Of a stretch of DNA of 64,000 nt, positions 45,087-55,017 are shown piece by piece (position 1 is the first letter of the stretch; each line of letters begins with the position of its first letter). The position numbers and the translations under genes are program-made. The DNA is from Blastocatellia bacterium (lineage in GTDB: Bacteria > Acidobacteriota > Blastocatellia > UBA7656 > JADIYM01). The stretch lies in the NCBI GenBank assembly GCA_016705245.1, contig JADIYM010000003.1, positions 186,001 through 250,000 of the forward strand, given 5' to 3'. The notes under the pieces were generated by a model. It did not search any database. It saw only the letters and a program-made list of their open reading frames with translations, and was not told the DNA's origin.

Positions 45087-46262
45087 GTGTTGACGTTCTC
45101 AACCGCGGGTGAATCGCACGGACGCGCGCTCGTCACCATCGTCGAGGGCATGCCGGCCGGAGTCCCGATCGACCCCGCGGCCATCAACCATCAGCTGTGG
45201 CGCCGGCAGCAGGGATACGGTCGCGGCGGCCGGATGAAGATCGAGCGCGACGCCGCCGAGATCCTGTCGGGCGTGCGTCACGGCGAGACCCTCGGCTCGC
45301 CCATCGCTCTGCTCATCGAGAATCGCGATCACCAGAACTGGCTAGACGTGATGGCGGCCGAACCTCGCGAGGTGCCCGACGACAAGTCGCGCCGGGTGAC
45401 TCGCCCGCGCCCCGGCCACGCGGATCTCGTCGGCGGGCTCAAGTACGACCGCCACGACCTGCGCGACATCCTCGAGAGGGCTAGTGCGAGAGAGACCGCG
45501 GCGCGCGTTGCCGCAGGAGCCATCGCGCGGCAGCTTCTCGCGACATTCGACATCGCGGTTGCAAGTCACGTCATCGCCCTCGGATCGGTGCCCGAAACGA
45601 TGGATTCCGAGCCGGTTCCGTGGGAGGCCATCGCGGCCGTCGGTGACGACCGGCCGCTCCGATGCGCCGACCCGGAAGTCGAGGCGCTCATGGTCGCGGC
45701 CGTCGACGACGCCCGCGGCGCCGGTGACACGCTCGGGGGAATCTTTGAAGTTGTGGTTCGCGGACTGCCGCCAGGACTCGGATCGCACACGAGCTGGACA
45801 ACAAAGCTCGACGGTCGGCTCGCGCAGGCTGTCATGTCGATTCACGCCGTGAAAGGCGTCGAGATCGGAACCGCGGTCACCGCCGCGCGACTGCCCGGAT
45901 CCGCCGTTCACGACGAGATCACGTACGCCAAGGCCCCGGCCGGATTCAGACGGTCGTCGAACCGCGCGGGCGGCCTCGAGGGCGGCGTGACGTCCGGCGA
46001 GGAGCTCCGCGTTCGCGGTTACCTCAAGCCGATCGCGACGCTGCGGACCCGGCTGCGCTCGGTCGACATCGAGACAAAGGAGCCTTCCGATGCTGCCTTC
46101 GAGCGTTCTGACGTCACGGCAGTACCAGCCGCCGGCGTCATTGGAGAGGCAATGGTCGCCATGGTCGTTGCATCGGCAATGCGCGAGAAGTTCGGCGGCG
46201 ATTCACTGTCCGAAATGCGACGGAATTTCGACGGCTACCGCGCCCAGATTGCGCGGTACTGA
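45087..46262 (+). CDS. aroC: Chorismate synthase
   Basis: A 391-residue enzyme for the last shikimate step, EPSP to chorismate, needing reduced FMN. Diagnostic segments: FSTAGESHGRALVTIVEGMP at the N-terminus (catalytic His), RRQQGYGRGGRMKIERDAAE near 36, the second signature RASARETAARVAAGAIARQL near 130 and the C-terminal RSDVTAVPAAGVIGEAMVAM. The GTG start leaves the normal N-terminus (LTFSTAGESHG) and appears leaderless. The next gene follows by 9 bp. Confidence 0.97.
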   Translation: MLTFSTAGESHGRALVTIVEGMPAGVPIDPAAINHQLWRRQQGYGRGGRMKIERDAAEILSGVRHGETLGSPIALLIENRDHQNWLDVMAAEPREVPDDKSRRVTRPRPGHADLVGGLKYDRHDLRDILERASARETAARVAAGAIARQLLATFDIAVASHVIALGSVPETMDSEPVPWEAIAAVGDDRPLRCADPEVEALMVAAVDDARGAGDTLGGIFEVVVRGLPPGLGSHTSWTTKLDGRLAQAVMSIHAVKGVEIGTAVTAARLPGSAVHDEITYAKAPAGFRRSSNRAGGLEGGVTSGEELRVRGYLKPIATLRTRLRSVDIETKEPSDAAFERSDVTAVPAAGVIGEAMVAMVVASAMREKFGGDSLSEMRRNFDGYRAQIARY

Positions 46263-46271
46263 GGCGTTCCC

Positions 46272-46598
46272 ATGAGCCACGACGACCTGAAATCCCGGAT
46301 CTCCGCTGTCGAGGAGGAACTGCGCGAGCTGCAGCTTTCGATCGACACAACGCGTACGCATGGCCTCGTGTATTATTCCCTGTTGGTCGTCATTCTGTTC
46401 GTTGGCTTCGCCATCGGCTATGCGACCCACACGCTGTTTGGAGTGGTGTTGACTGCAGCCGGGTTGGCGCTCGTGGCGTGGCGCGAAGTCGGCCATTACC
46501 GGGAGCGCGTCGCTGCAATCGACGCCATGATCGTCGAGAAGCGGCAGGAGCGTCAGTCGATCGATGACCAATTGAGAGGGAGTGACAAAGCGGGATGA
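46272..46598 (+). CDS. Small coiled-coil membrane protein, unknown
   Basis: A 108-residue protein: an N-terminal coiled coil (LKSRISAVEEELRELQLSID), two membrane helices (YYSLLVVILFVGFAIGYATH; LFGVVLTAAGLALVAW) and a second coiled coil (YRERVAAIDAMIVEKRQERQ). No family recognised. It is translationally coupled to def (ATGA overlap) and sits between aroC and def. Confidence 0.65.
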   Translation: MSHDDLKSRISAVEEELRELQLSIDTTRTHGLVYYSLLVVILFVGFAIGYATHTLFGVVLTAAGLALVAWREVGHYRERVAAIDAMIVEKRQERQSIDDQLRGSDKAG

Positions 46599-47104
46599 TT
46601 CGCGAGATTCGAAAATACGGCGACCCGGTCCTCGCCCAGACGGCCGAGCCTGTCACTGAGTTCGACGACAAGCTCAAGAAGCTCGTCAACGACATGTTCG
46701 AGACGATGTACGCGGCGCCCGGCGTCGGCCTCGCCGCGCCGCAGGTCGGCATTTCGAAGCGACTGTTCGTCATGGACTGCTCGACGAAGGAAGGCGTTCA
46801 GGAGCGGGTTGCGCTCATCAACCCCGAGATCATCGTGACGGAGGGCCGGCAGCTCGGCGACGAGGGCTGCCTGAGCTTCCCCGGGATCTACTTCCAGGTC
46901 GAACGCGCCCAGCGCGTCGTCGCGCGGGCCCGGAACGTGAAAGGCGAGTGGTTCGAGATCGATACGATGGACCTGCCGGCTCGGTGCATCCTGCATGAGA
47001 ACGATCATTTGAACGGGATCGTGTTCATCAATCACCTGAGCGCGCTCAAGCGCGATCTCGTCAAGCGGAAGATCAGGAAGCGGATCAAGGCCGGCGACTG
47101 GTAG
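46595..47104 (+). CDS. def: Peptide deformylase
   Basis: A 169-residue metalloenzyme removing the formyl group from new proteins. The three family motifs are intact: GVGLAAPQVGI near 45, EGCLSFPG near 90 (metal Cys) and LHENDHLNGIVF near 132 (HExxH; the usual form is QHEIDHLDG). Its length is normal. It overlaps the preceding gene by 4 bp and is followed by a gene-free, repeat-rich kilobase. Confidence 0.96.
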   Translation: MIREIRKYGDPVLAQTAEPVTEFDDKLKKLVNDMFETMYAAPGVGLAAPQVGISKRLFVMDCSTKEGVQERVALINPEIIVTEGRQLGDEGCLSFPGIYFQVERAQRVVARARNVKGEWFEIDTMDLPARCILHENDHLNGIVFINHLSALKRDLVKRKIRKRIKAGDW

Positions 47105-48159
47105 GGAGTGTGATTGGGCGCCGCGGTTGGGCTCGGGTTATGCGGGGCGCCGGCTGACGGTACGTGAGAACGAGCACCGTACGGCCCAGAACCCCGAGCG
47201 CAGCAAACGGGGCGCTGGCGGACCCGAACCGTAGAGCGGCCTCTCCGACCCAGTGTCCCGAGCGCAGCGAGGGGCCGACTCGTGGACCCGACTGCAGCTG
47301 TCGCCCCAATCCATTGCCTGGCGTTCTGGGAAATGGCGCTGGCTGGCGGTCCGTGAGAACGGGCAACTACGGCCCGCGCCTGGCGGGTCAAACGTTGCGC
47401 TGGCTGACGGTCCGTGAGAACGAGCGCCGTATGGCCCAGAGCCCCGAGCGCAGCAAACGGGGCGCTGGCTGACGATCCGTGAGAACGAGTACCGTACGGC
47501 CCAGCGCCCCGAGCGCAACAAACGTTGCGCTAGCTGACGGTCCGTGAGAACGAGCACCGTACGGCCCAGCGCCCCGAGCGCAACAAACGTTGCGCTGGCT
47601 GACGGTCCGTGAGAACGAGCACCGTACGGCCCAGAGCCCCGAGCGCAGCGAGGGGCCGACTCGCGGACCCGATTCGTCGACTGCAATCCGTTCCCGATCC
47701 TTAGTCTGGGGCTCACGGCATTTCAGACAGGCCCGATGCATCCGCGACTGCATAGCCACAGTCGGCCCCTCGCTGCGCTCTGAGCGTGTCCCACAGTTTG
47801 TGCCGGACACGGTCAGAAGTGCAGCGAGGGGCCGACCGAGCGCTCGAGCTGGTGGTGGCGGACGCAAAAGGATCGGGCGAGCGGTACAACCACTGGGCGG
47901 GAGATGGGCCCGGCCGCTCACTGCGTTCGCGGTTCTGGGACGTGCGGTCGGGAGAGCGGTCCCCGTCGGCCGCAGGCCGACCCGGAACCGCGAACGCAGT
48001 GAGCGGCCGGCCGTGGTGAGCGCTCACGTCGGTGGTTGCGGATGCAGGCGGATCGGGCGTGCACCGCAATGTGGCAAGTCTTCATGAACGCGACACAGAT
48101 GCCCGTGTCCAGCCGATTTGATTATGGGTAAAGGTCAGCGCTGCGCTCGGGGTTCTGGG
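47105..48159. repeat. Repeat-rich gene-free kilobase with family A palindromes
   Basis: Only repeats are seen. Family A words in both orientations appear at about 47189, 47247, 47629, 47761 (inverted), 47910 (inverted), 47980 and 48136 (inverted, followed by CAAACGGGGC). The two strands read CCCGAGCGCAGCGAGGGGCC and its complement again and again. The region separates def from the convergent ABC1 gene. Confidence 0.85.
47401..47660. repeat. 65-bp tandem array, four units
   Basis: Units begin at 47401, 47466, 47531 and 47596 with TGGCTGACGGTCCGTGAGAA, then CGAGCACCGTACGGCCCAG. Degenerate units precede at about 47340 and 47148. The spacing is exactly 65 bp with about 85-95 percent identity by eye. 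Each unit ends in a family A half-palindrome. Confidence 0.85.
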
Positions 48160-49719
48160 TCAAACGGGGCGCGGGCTGACGGGCCGTGCGCACGGGCAAC
48201 TGCGCTCTACGATCCGCGTGTAAGCGCTGTACGCCGTCCGCGCCAGTCGCCAGATCCGGCCCCAGTCGAAGCCCCCGGACCCGGCGGTCCTGAGGCTCTC
48301 GAAAACCTGGGACCGAAGCGTCTTCGCCTCGCGGCGAAACAGGAAATCGCGAGCGTACGGCCCCGCTACCTGGAAGAAGTTGAAGTCCGGATTCATCTGG
48401 ACGCTGATGCCCTCGAGCGTCATGAGCGCCCGGATGAGAAACGTGAATCGCGCCGGCGTCGTAAACGGGTACTCGTAGACGATCGGCGCCAGATCGTAGA
48501 CCATCTCCCGGAACCGCACCTCTGAGAGCTTCACGTCGAGCCGTCGGGCGAACGCCTCGGCCACGACGTCATGAAGGCCCGTGACGTCGGCGCCCTCGGG
48601 AAGGAAGCCGAGCGCGAAGAGATCGCCGATTAGCCCGTCGATGTCGCGCTCGACCATGTGGAAAAACGCCGTGACCATCTTGCCGCGCAATTCGTCATCG
48701 AGTTCGCCGGACATTCCAAAGTCGAAGAACGCCAAGCGGCCGTCCTTCATCACCAGGAGGTTCCCGGGATGCGGATCCGCGTGAAAGAACCCGTCCTCGA
48801 AGAGCTGCTTGAAGTACGTCCGGTAGAGACGCTCGTTGAGCGTCCGCGCTGAGTGCCCGGCCAGCTTGAGACCCTCGAGGTCCGTCACCTTCACGCCCTC
48901 GATGAATTCCATCACGAGCACGCGTTCGCTCGAATGCTCTTCGTGGATCAGAGGGACGTGGACGTCGGGCCACGACGCGAAATTCGCTTTGAACCGTTTT
49001 GCGCTCGCGGCTTCACGGCGGTAGTCCAATTCCTCGTGGAGCACGCGATCGAACTCGTGGATCGACGACACCCACTCGCCGCGCAGGAACTTGAGCGCGT
49101 CGTACCGGTCAGAGCGACGCTCGAGTGACTCAGTCCACCGGGCGACGCGATCGAGCACGGCCATGTCGAGCGCCACACGGCGGGCGAGGTCGGGACGGCG
49201 CACCTTGACGGCGACGATCAGTCCCGAGGCGCGAAGCCTGGCGCGGTAGACCTGGCCGAGGCTGGCTGCTGCGATGGGTCCGTCGCTGATCTCGGAGAAG
49301 ACCGATGCGAGCGATCGACCAAGATCCTCTTCGATGATGGCAAAAGCCTGTGCATCGGGAAATGGCGGAACCTGATCGTGCAGGACCGAGAGCTCCCTGA
49401 GGAACTCCACTGGAAGCAGGTCCGCTCGCGTCGCAAGCATCTGCCCGGTCTTGATGAACGTCGGCCCGAGCTTGAGGAGCCGCCTGCGGAGTCAGGCGCC
49501 GTGCTTCCGGAGTCGATCCTCGCCGTCGCCGGCCTTTCTCTTCAGCCAGCCGCGCGCTATCAGTCGGTCTCGACCCTCCTCCGCGAAAAGCGGCAGCAGG
49601 AAAGCGCCGAGCGACCAGAGTATCGAAACGGTTCGCGCCCATTGTCGCGGACGCGAGACGCGCCGGCGCCTCGCCAGCGTGGTGCCGGCCACCGGCTCGA
49701 GCATGCGCATCGAGCTCAT
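48160..49719 (-). pseudogene. ABC1/UbiB-family atypical kinase, interrupted by an in-frame TGA
   Basis: A protein-kinase-like fold of the AarF/UbiB family, linked to quinone synthesis and lipid homeostasis. The first 75 codons run from ATG 49719 to a TGA at 49492-49494. The same frame then continues LRRRLLKLGPTFIKTGQ, which contains the family KxGQ motif, and the whole kinase: AAASLGQVYRARL near 165, VAVKVRRPDLARR, HADPHPGNLLVMKDGRLAFF (catalytic loop) and FDFGMSGEL. CGA to TGA is a single transition, so either a point nonsense mutation or a sequence error. Restart at ATG 49440 would lose KxGQ. The start overlaps the protease gene by 4 bp. Confidence 0.85.
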
Positions 49720-50843
49720 CCGCTATCGGATGCCAGCCGACTTGCCACGAACCGCATCAGGGCATCGCGGCCGACGAATCCCTGAACGACGTTCGCGTCG
49801 ACCACGGGCAGCTCGTTGACGTCAGCCGCCGCGACGGCCTCGAGCGCACGAACAATCTCGGTTTCGAACGAAAGCTTTTCGATCTGGTCGATCGGCGTCA
49901 TCACGTCGCCCACCGTCATGCCGGTCCATCGGTCGGGTTCGATCCGGGTAACGCGCGACGCTGGGACAATTCCCCAGATGACGCCTTCGTCGACAACCAT
50001 GAAGTGCGGATCGTGAGCGCCCTCGCGCGAGGGCGGAAGCTGACGGAGGAACTCGATCAGCGACGTCGACCGCTCGACCTGTGGCAGCGTTTCGAGCCAG
50101 AGGTTCTGCACGGTGAGTCCCTCGAGGGCACGGCGCATGGCGACTTCGCCGAGACTCGCGCGAGCGCGGCCGAGAAGGTACAGGCCGCCGAATCCGAGCA
50201 GCACACCTTCGAGGCTTCCGGCGAGAACCGACGCAATACCTGCCATCAGCAGGATCGCCGCAATGACCTGTCCAGTATAGGCGGCGGCAATCGTGCCTCG
50301 TTCGTAGCTCCCCGTGATCCACCAGATCCCCGCCCTCATCGCACGACCGCCGTCGAGCGGAAAGCCCGGGATGAGGTTGAAGACTGCGAGAATCGCGTTG
50401 ATGAGCCCGACGCTGCCCAGCACGGCCGCCGTTACCGGCCATGAGTCGCGCAAGCCGTACTCCGCTCCGAGATACACGACCGCAAGGAGGACGTTGGCAC
50501 CGGGTCCAGCAATCGCGTAACTGAATTCCTCGATTGGTCGCCTCGCCTGTCGTCCGAGTGTCGACATGCCTCCAAAGAAGGTGAGAGTGATAGAGCGCGG
50601 CTGGATTCCGAAAGCGCGAGCGACGAGGCAATGAGCCATCTCGTGAAGGATGACCGACAACACGAAGAGCGCACTTGTCGCCGCACCCGCCGCGACGAGA
50701 TTCGGAGAAGACCACGTCGGGTGCATCTCACGGTAGTTCGACGCCATGAGAAACGCGACGATCAGAATGACGAACGCCCAGGCGCGACTCGCCCGGACCT
50801 CGATTCCGAACACGGTTCCGATGCGAACACTCGAACCGTTCAT
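49716..50843 (-). CDS. Site-2-type membrane metalloprotease with CBS pair
   Basis: A 375-residue M50 intramembrane protease. The zinc motif HEMAH is in LSVILHEMAHCLVARAFGI near residue 65, with the third ligand in NLIPGFPLDGGRAMRAG near 165. About six membrane helices are present. Two CBS domains fill about 245-370 (VDEGVIWGIVPASRVTRIEP; ELPVVDANVVQGFVGRDALM) and probably bind adenine nucleotides. This is the SpoIVFB-like M50B plus CBS type. Its target is unknown. It is co-transcribed with the ABC1 gene downstream. Confidence 0.9.
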   Translation of the reverse strand: MNGSSVRIGTVFGIEVRASRAWAFVILIVAFLMASNYREMHPTWSSPNLVAAGAATSALFVLSVILHEMAHCLVARAFGIQPRSITLTFFGGMSTLGRQARRPIEEFSYAIAGPGANVLLAVVYLGAEYGLRDSWPVTAAVLGSVGLINAILAVFNLIPGFPLDGGRAMRAGIWWITGSYERGTIAAAYTGQVIAAILLMAGIASVLAGSLEGVLLGFGGLYLLGRARASLGEVAMRRALEGLTVQNLWLETLPQVERSTSLIEFLRQLPPSREGAHDPHFMVVDEGVIWGIVPASRVTRIEPDRWTGMTVGDVMTPIDQIEKLSFETEIVRALEAVAAADVNELPVVDANVVQGFVGRDALMRFVASRLASDSG

Positions 50844-50962
50844 CGTTGTTCCTCCGCAAGCATTATAGGCGCCGTCTCCATTTCACCTCAACGATCATTG
50901 ACGGTCGATTGTACCGTATTTGCACGCCAGCTACTGGAAACTTGAGGTCTCTAAAAAAAGAC

Positions 50963-50991
50963 TTGACCGATATAGTCGTTTTGACTATGAT
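50963..50991 (+). promoter_or_regulatory. sigma70 promoter not linked to any protein gene
   Basis: TTGACC (50963-50968), 17 bp, TATGAT (50986-50991) on the plus strand. Nothing protein-coding lies downstream before a minus-strand gene, so the product should be an RNA (next entry). Confidence 0.65.
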
Positions 50992-50993
50992 CC

Positions 50994-51130
50994 CTCTCGA
51001 GCAAACGAGAGTGGTCGCCGGTGCAGCCGCGTTTTAGCTGACCACATTTGAGGCAAGTGTCTGCACCTTGGAACCGTGCCGATGGCCATAACACACGCCG
51101 CGCTGGCCCTCGGTACGGTTCTCTCATTTT
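50994..51130 (+). ncRNA. Candidate structured non-coding RNA, about 135 nt
   Basis: Starts just after the promoter. Elements in order: hairpin CTCTCG-AGCAAA-CGAGAG (50994-51011); TGGTC (51012-51016) pairing GACCA (51040-51044); GGTGCAG (51020-51026) pairing CTGCACC (51061-51067). The last two stems interleave, so they can form an H-type pseudoknot. A 12-bp stem (51071-51082 with 51110-51121, one G-U) extended by GGCC/GGCC precedes TCTCATTTT, a likely terminator. I could not match it to 6S, SRP, tmRNA or a riboswitch I know. Neighbouring genes are on the minus strand. Confidence 0.5.
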
Positions 51131-51149
51131 AGTCGCGGGGATGCGACAC

Positions 51150-51191
51150 ACGAACGGGGTGACCAGCCCTTGGTGGGCGGTCACCCCGTTC
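51150..51191. terminator. Long hairpin downstream of the zinc-ribbon gene
   Basis: CGAACGGGGTGACC (51150-51163) pairs perfectly with GGTCACCCCGTTCG (51178-51191). It lies 47 bp beyond the stop of the minus-strand gene at 51239 and is the probable terminator of the pilT-like operon. Confidence 0.7.
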
Positions 51192-51238
51192 GGCGTGCGT
51201 CAGAATGCCCTGCGATTTGCGTGACCGGGATCGTCCGA

Positions 51239-51937
51239 CTAGAACGACGTCAGCCCGGCCGCCGTGTTGAACGGATGGTAGGCCTCGTTGAAGTCGCGAA
51301 TGGAACGCTCGAGGATCTGTTCGAGCTGGCCGATGTCTTCCGTATTAACCGTCAGGTTCACGCCGTTGATAAATGCCAGGTACGTATCCAGGGTCTTGAG
51401 TTGCGGCGACACGAGAACGAGGTACATTCGTCGTCTATTGTTCGGCGTCAATCCGTTCACGTGCTGCAGCATGCCGACGCCACCCTGGCGTCCCTGATCG
51501 AACTGCGGATCGAGAACGATTATGTCGTCCTTGGGCTCGCGCAGTTGCGCCATCGCATCGACGGCCGTGTCCGCGATGTGAAGGTCGTATCGAGTCTCGT
51601 CGAGCGTCTCGCCCACTTTCGCCCGAACAGCCTCATCGTTGTGGCAAAGCAGAATGTTCCGGCGCGCCCACGCTCCCGGAAGATCGGCCGCGGCGCGCGG
51701 AGACATCTTCGAAAACAGCTCGGACAGAAGCGCCATGGCATCGTTTCCGCCAGCGGCTCCCTCTGCGCCGGGTATCGGCGGCCTGCTCCGCTGGGGCAGC
51801 GTCGGTTCTTCCTTCTGAGGCGGCTGCACCGTAATCGTCTCGCGACATCGCGGACACTTGATCGAGAACGGCGTATTCGGGACCTTCGAGTCCTCGATAC
51901 CGATCTTCATGTGGCACTGCGTGCAGGTGACGTTCAT
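51239..51937 (-). CDS. Zinc-ribbon (MJ0042-type) protein with receiver-like domain
   Basis: A 232-residue protein. An N-terminal zinc ribbon with two CxxC pairs (MNVTCTQCHMKIGIED and IKCPRCRETITVQP) leads to a Pro/Glu-rich linker. A CheY-like domain (about 90-215) follows: NILLCHNDEAVRAKVGETLD, then DDIIVLDPQFDQGRQGGVGM, where an Asp sits at the normal phosphorylation strand. The early acidic pocket (usually DD) reads HND, so phosphorylation is uncertain. It lies 8 bp after the PilT-type ATPase gene, suggesting a role in controlling pilus or secretion function. Confidence 0.72.
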   Translation of the reverse strand: MNVTCTQCHMKIGIEDSKVPNTPFSIKCPRCRETITVQPPQKEEPTLPQRSRPPIPGAEGAAGGNDAMALLSELFSKMSPRAAADLPGAWARRNILLCHNDEAVRAKVGETLDETRYDLHIADTAVDAMAQLREPKDDIIVLDPQFDQGRQGGVGMLQHVNGLTPNNRRRMYLVLVSPQLKTLDTYLAFINGVNLTVNTEDIGQLEQILERSIRDFNEAYHPFNTAAGLTSF

Positions 51938-51945
51938 TGTCTCGT

Positions 51946-53220
<1,275 letters not shown>

Positions 53221-53405
53221 GACGGACTCCCGTTCTGTTGAAGATTGGCTCGCGTACGGTACCACCACACGTCCCGCGAGACAACCGTACGCTTCTGCAG
53301 GCGTCTCGCGAGAGCCGTTCTTCGATTCGTCGATGTCTTGAATGTGGACTATGATCGGAGCTTAGCCCGGGAGGCGCCGCCCCCCGGGCAGCCCCCAACT
53401 CAAGA

Positions 53406-54059
53406 ATGAACACATCACACTCATCATCGAAGAAGTCAGTCCTGAAGCGCCTGCTCGCCGAGCGCAACCAGCAACCGGACCGCGTTGCGGAGATCGACGA
53501 GCAGGTCCGCCACCTGTTCCAGCGACGGGCAGCCCTTCTGGTGCTCGACATGAGCGGGTTCTCGAGGCTGACGAACGAGTTCGGCATCATCCACTACCTC
53601 GCCATGATCGAGCAGATGGATTCGTCCTCGCGTCCTGCGGTGGAAGGCAACGGCGGCGCAGTGATCAAGCAGGAGGCGGACAACCTCTTTGCCGTCTTCG
53701 ACACGCCTCGACGCGCGGTCGAAGGTGCACTCGACATTTTTCGATCGTTCCAGGCCGTGAATGCCTCGGTGCCGGAGAGTCGCGACCTTTTCGGGTGCAT
53801 CGGCATCGGCTTCGGTAACCTGCTCATAATCGGCGATGAAGACGTCTACGGCGATGAAATGAACATCGCGTGCAAGCTGGGAGAAGACCTCGCCACTCCT
53901 GGCGAAATCCTGCTGACGCCGTCGGCGTACGATGGGCTCGAACCGGGCCGTTTCGACTTCGAGCCGATCGAATACACGATCGGCGGACTGACGATCCCCG
54001 CGTTCCGATTCATCCGGCCGCGTTACGACCTCGAAGCTCCGGGCGACGGTGATTACTGA
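53406..54059 (+). CDS. Class III nucleotidyl cyclase-like protein, catalytic Arg replaced
   Basis: A 217-residue single-domain protein. The first metal Asp is in LLVLDMSGFSRLTNEF near residue 49 and the second in VIKQEADNLFAVFD near 95, with the purine-sensing Lys before it. The N-x-A-x-R catalytic pair reads NIACK (YGDEMNIACKLGEDL), so the transition-state Arg is Lys. Activity may be low or lost. No sensor domain is attached. It is divergent from the PilT operon, and a GC hairpin (53366-53387) lies between. It may act with the pilus genes through a cyclic nucleotide, which is inference. Confidence 0.75.
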   Translation: MNTSHSSSKKSVLKRLLAERNQQPDRVAEIDEQVRHLFQRRAALLVLDMSGFSRLTNEFGIIHYLAMIEQMDSSSRPAVEGNGGAVIKQEADNLFAVFDTPRRAVEGALDIFRSFQAVNASVPESRDLFGCIGIGFGNLLIIGDEDVYGDEMNIACKLGEDLATPGEILLTPSAYDGLEPGRFDFEPIEYTIGGLTIPAFRFIRPRYDLEAPGDGDY

Positions 54060-54371
54060 ATCGCGCTACGTGTGCGACAGAACCGCGAGCGGTAGCGAGC
54101 GCCCCACGGACGGTGCCTGAAATCGCAGACTCGTCGTTGCGGAAGGACAGAAGTGATCGGAACCGTTCGACCGTCCGCAGGACGCTCGCTACCGCTCGCG
54201 GCTCAAAAAGCGGGGACCGCCCGCGGACAGTCGTTTGATTCGCGTGCTCGATCCACCCATTCGCCTGTGGACCGCCGCGAGTCACCGCCAAACGGGAGTG
54301 CGTCCGTCCTCGAGTCCGTCCGCAAGCCGTCTCGCTACCGCTCGCGGTTCTGACGATCTGCCACCGCGCAG
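54060..54371. repeat. Intergenic palindromes, family B
   Basis: One plus copy (about 54080: AACCGCGAGCGGTAGCGAGC) and two inverted copies (about 54183 and 54328: CTCGCTACCGCTCGCGG) fill the whole gap between cyclase and thiE. No gene is visible. Confidence 0.8.
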
Positions 54372-55001
54372 TCACGGAAGTGGACCTCTCGACGGTGACA
54401 GCGCGAGGTAGGCCCGGACGCGTGCGTCAACGGACGCGCCTTTCCGAAGATCGCTGACGACCGCAACCGAATCCGCGCCCGAGGCATACACGGCTGCCGC
54501 ATTCTCGATCGTGATTCCCCCGATGGCCACAAGCGGCAAAGCGACGATCGACCGGGCCGCGGCCAGGCCTTCGATTCCGACGACGGGATCCGGATTGACC
54601 TTCGTCGACGTGGCGAAGATCGGGCCGAAGGCAACGTAATCGACCGGCAACTCTGCGGCTGCCGTTGCCTGCAAAAGAGAATGAGTCGAGACGCCTACGA
54701 TCGCCGCGGGACCGAGAATCTCGCGCGCGGCGTTGGCCGGCAGGTCGTCCTGCCCCACGTGAACTCCGTCTGCGCCAGCCGCCAGCGCGACGTCGACACG
54801 GTCGTTGACAATCAATTTCGCGCCGGCCGGCCGCGTAAATTCGAGCGATGCCACGGCCATCTCGAAGAGCTCGCGCCCCGAAGCCTGCTTGTCGCGGATC
54901 TGGATGATCGTGACTCCGGCGCCGACCAGTTCGCCAACCTGGTCGACGTGCGACCGGGTCGCCGAGGCATCAGTCAGGGCGTAAAGACTGGGGAACCACA
55001 T
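54372..55001 (-). CDS. thiE: Thiamine phosphate synthase
   Basis: A 209-residue TIM-barrel enzyme joining the pyrimidine and thiazole halves of thiamine. Family segments: SLYALTDASATRS at the start, VTIIQIRDKQASGRELFEMA near 38, LIVNDRVDVALAAGADGVHV then GQDDLPANAAREIL near 75, and VAFGPIFATSTK near 140. PLVAIGGITIENAAAVYASG is near 170. ATG 55001 is preferred because the frame before it is the shadow of accC. It follows accC by 16 bp on the same strand. No other thi gene is in view. Confidence 0.94.
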   Translation of the reverse strand: MWFPSLYALTDASATRSHVDQVGELVGAGVTIIQIRDKQASGRELFEMAVASLEFTRPAGAKLIVNDRVDVALAAGADGVHVGQDDLPANAAREILGPAAIVGVSTHSLLQATAAAELPVDYVAFGPIFATSTKVNPDPVVGIEGLAAARSIVALPLVAIGGITIENAAAVYASGADSVAVVSDLRKGASVDARVRAYLALSPSRGPLP

Positions 55002-55017
55002 CACGGCGCGCGAATGC

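Noticed and set aside
47105..48159. CRISPR array
   Set aside because: The 65-bp units are contiguous with no unique spacers, and no cas gene is near.
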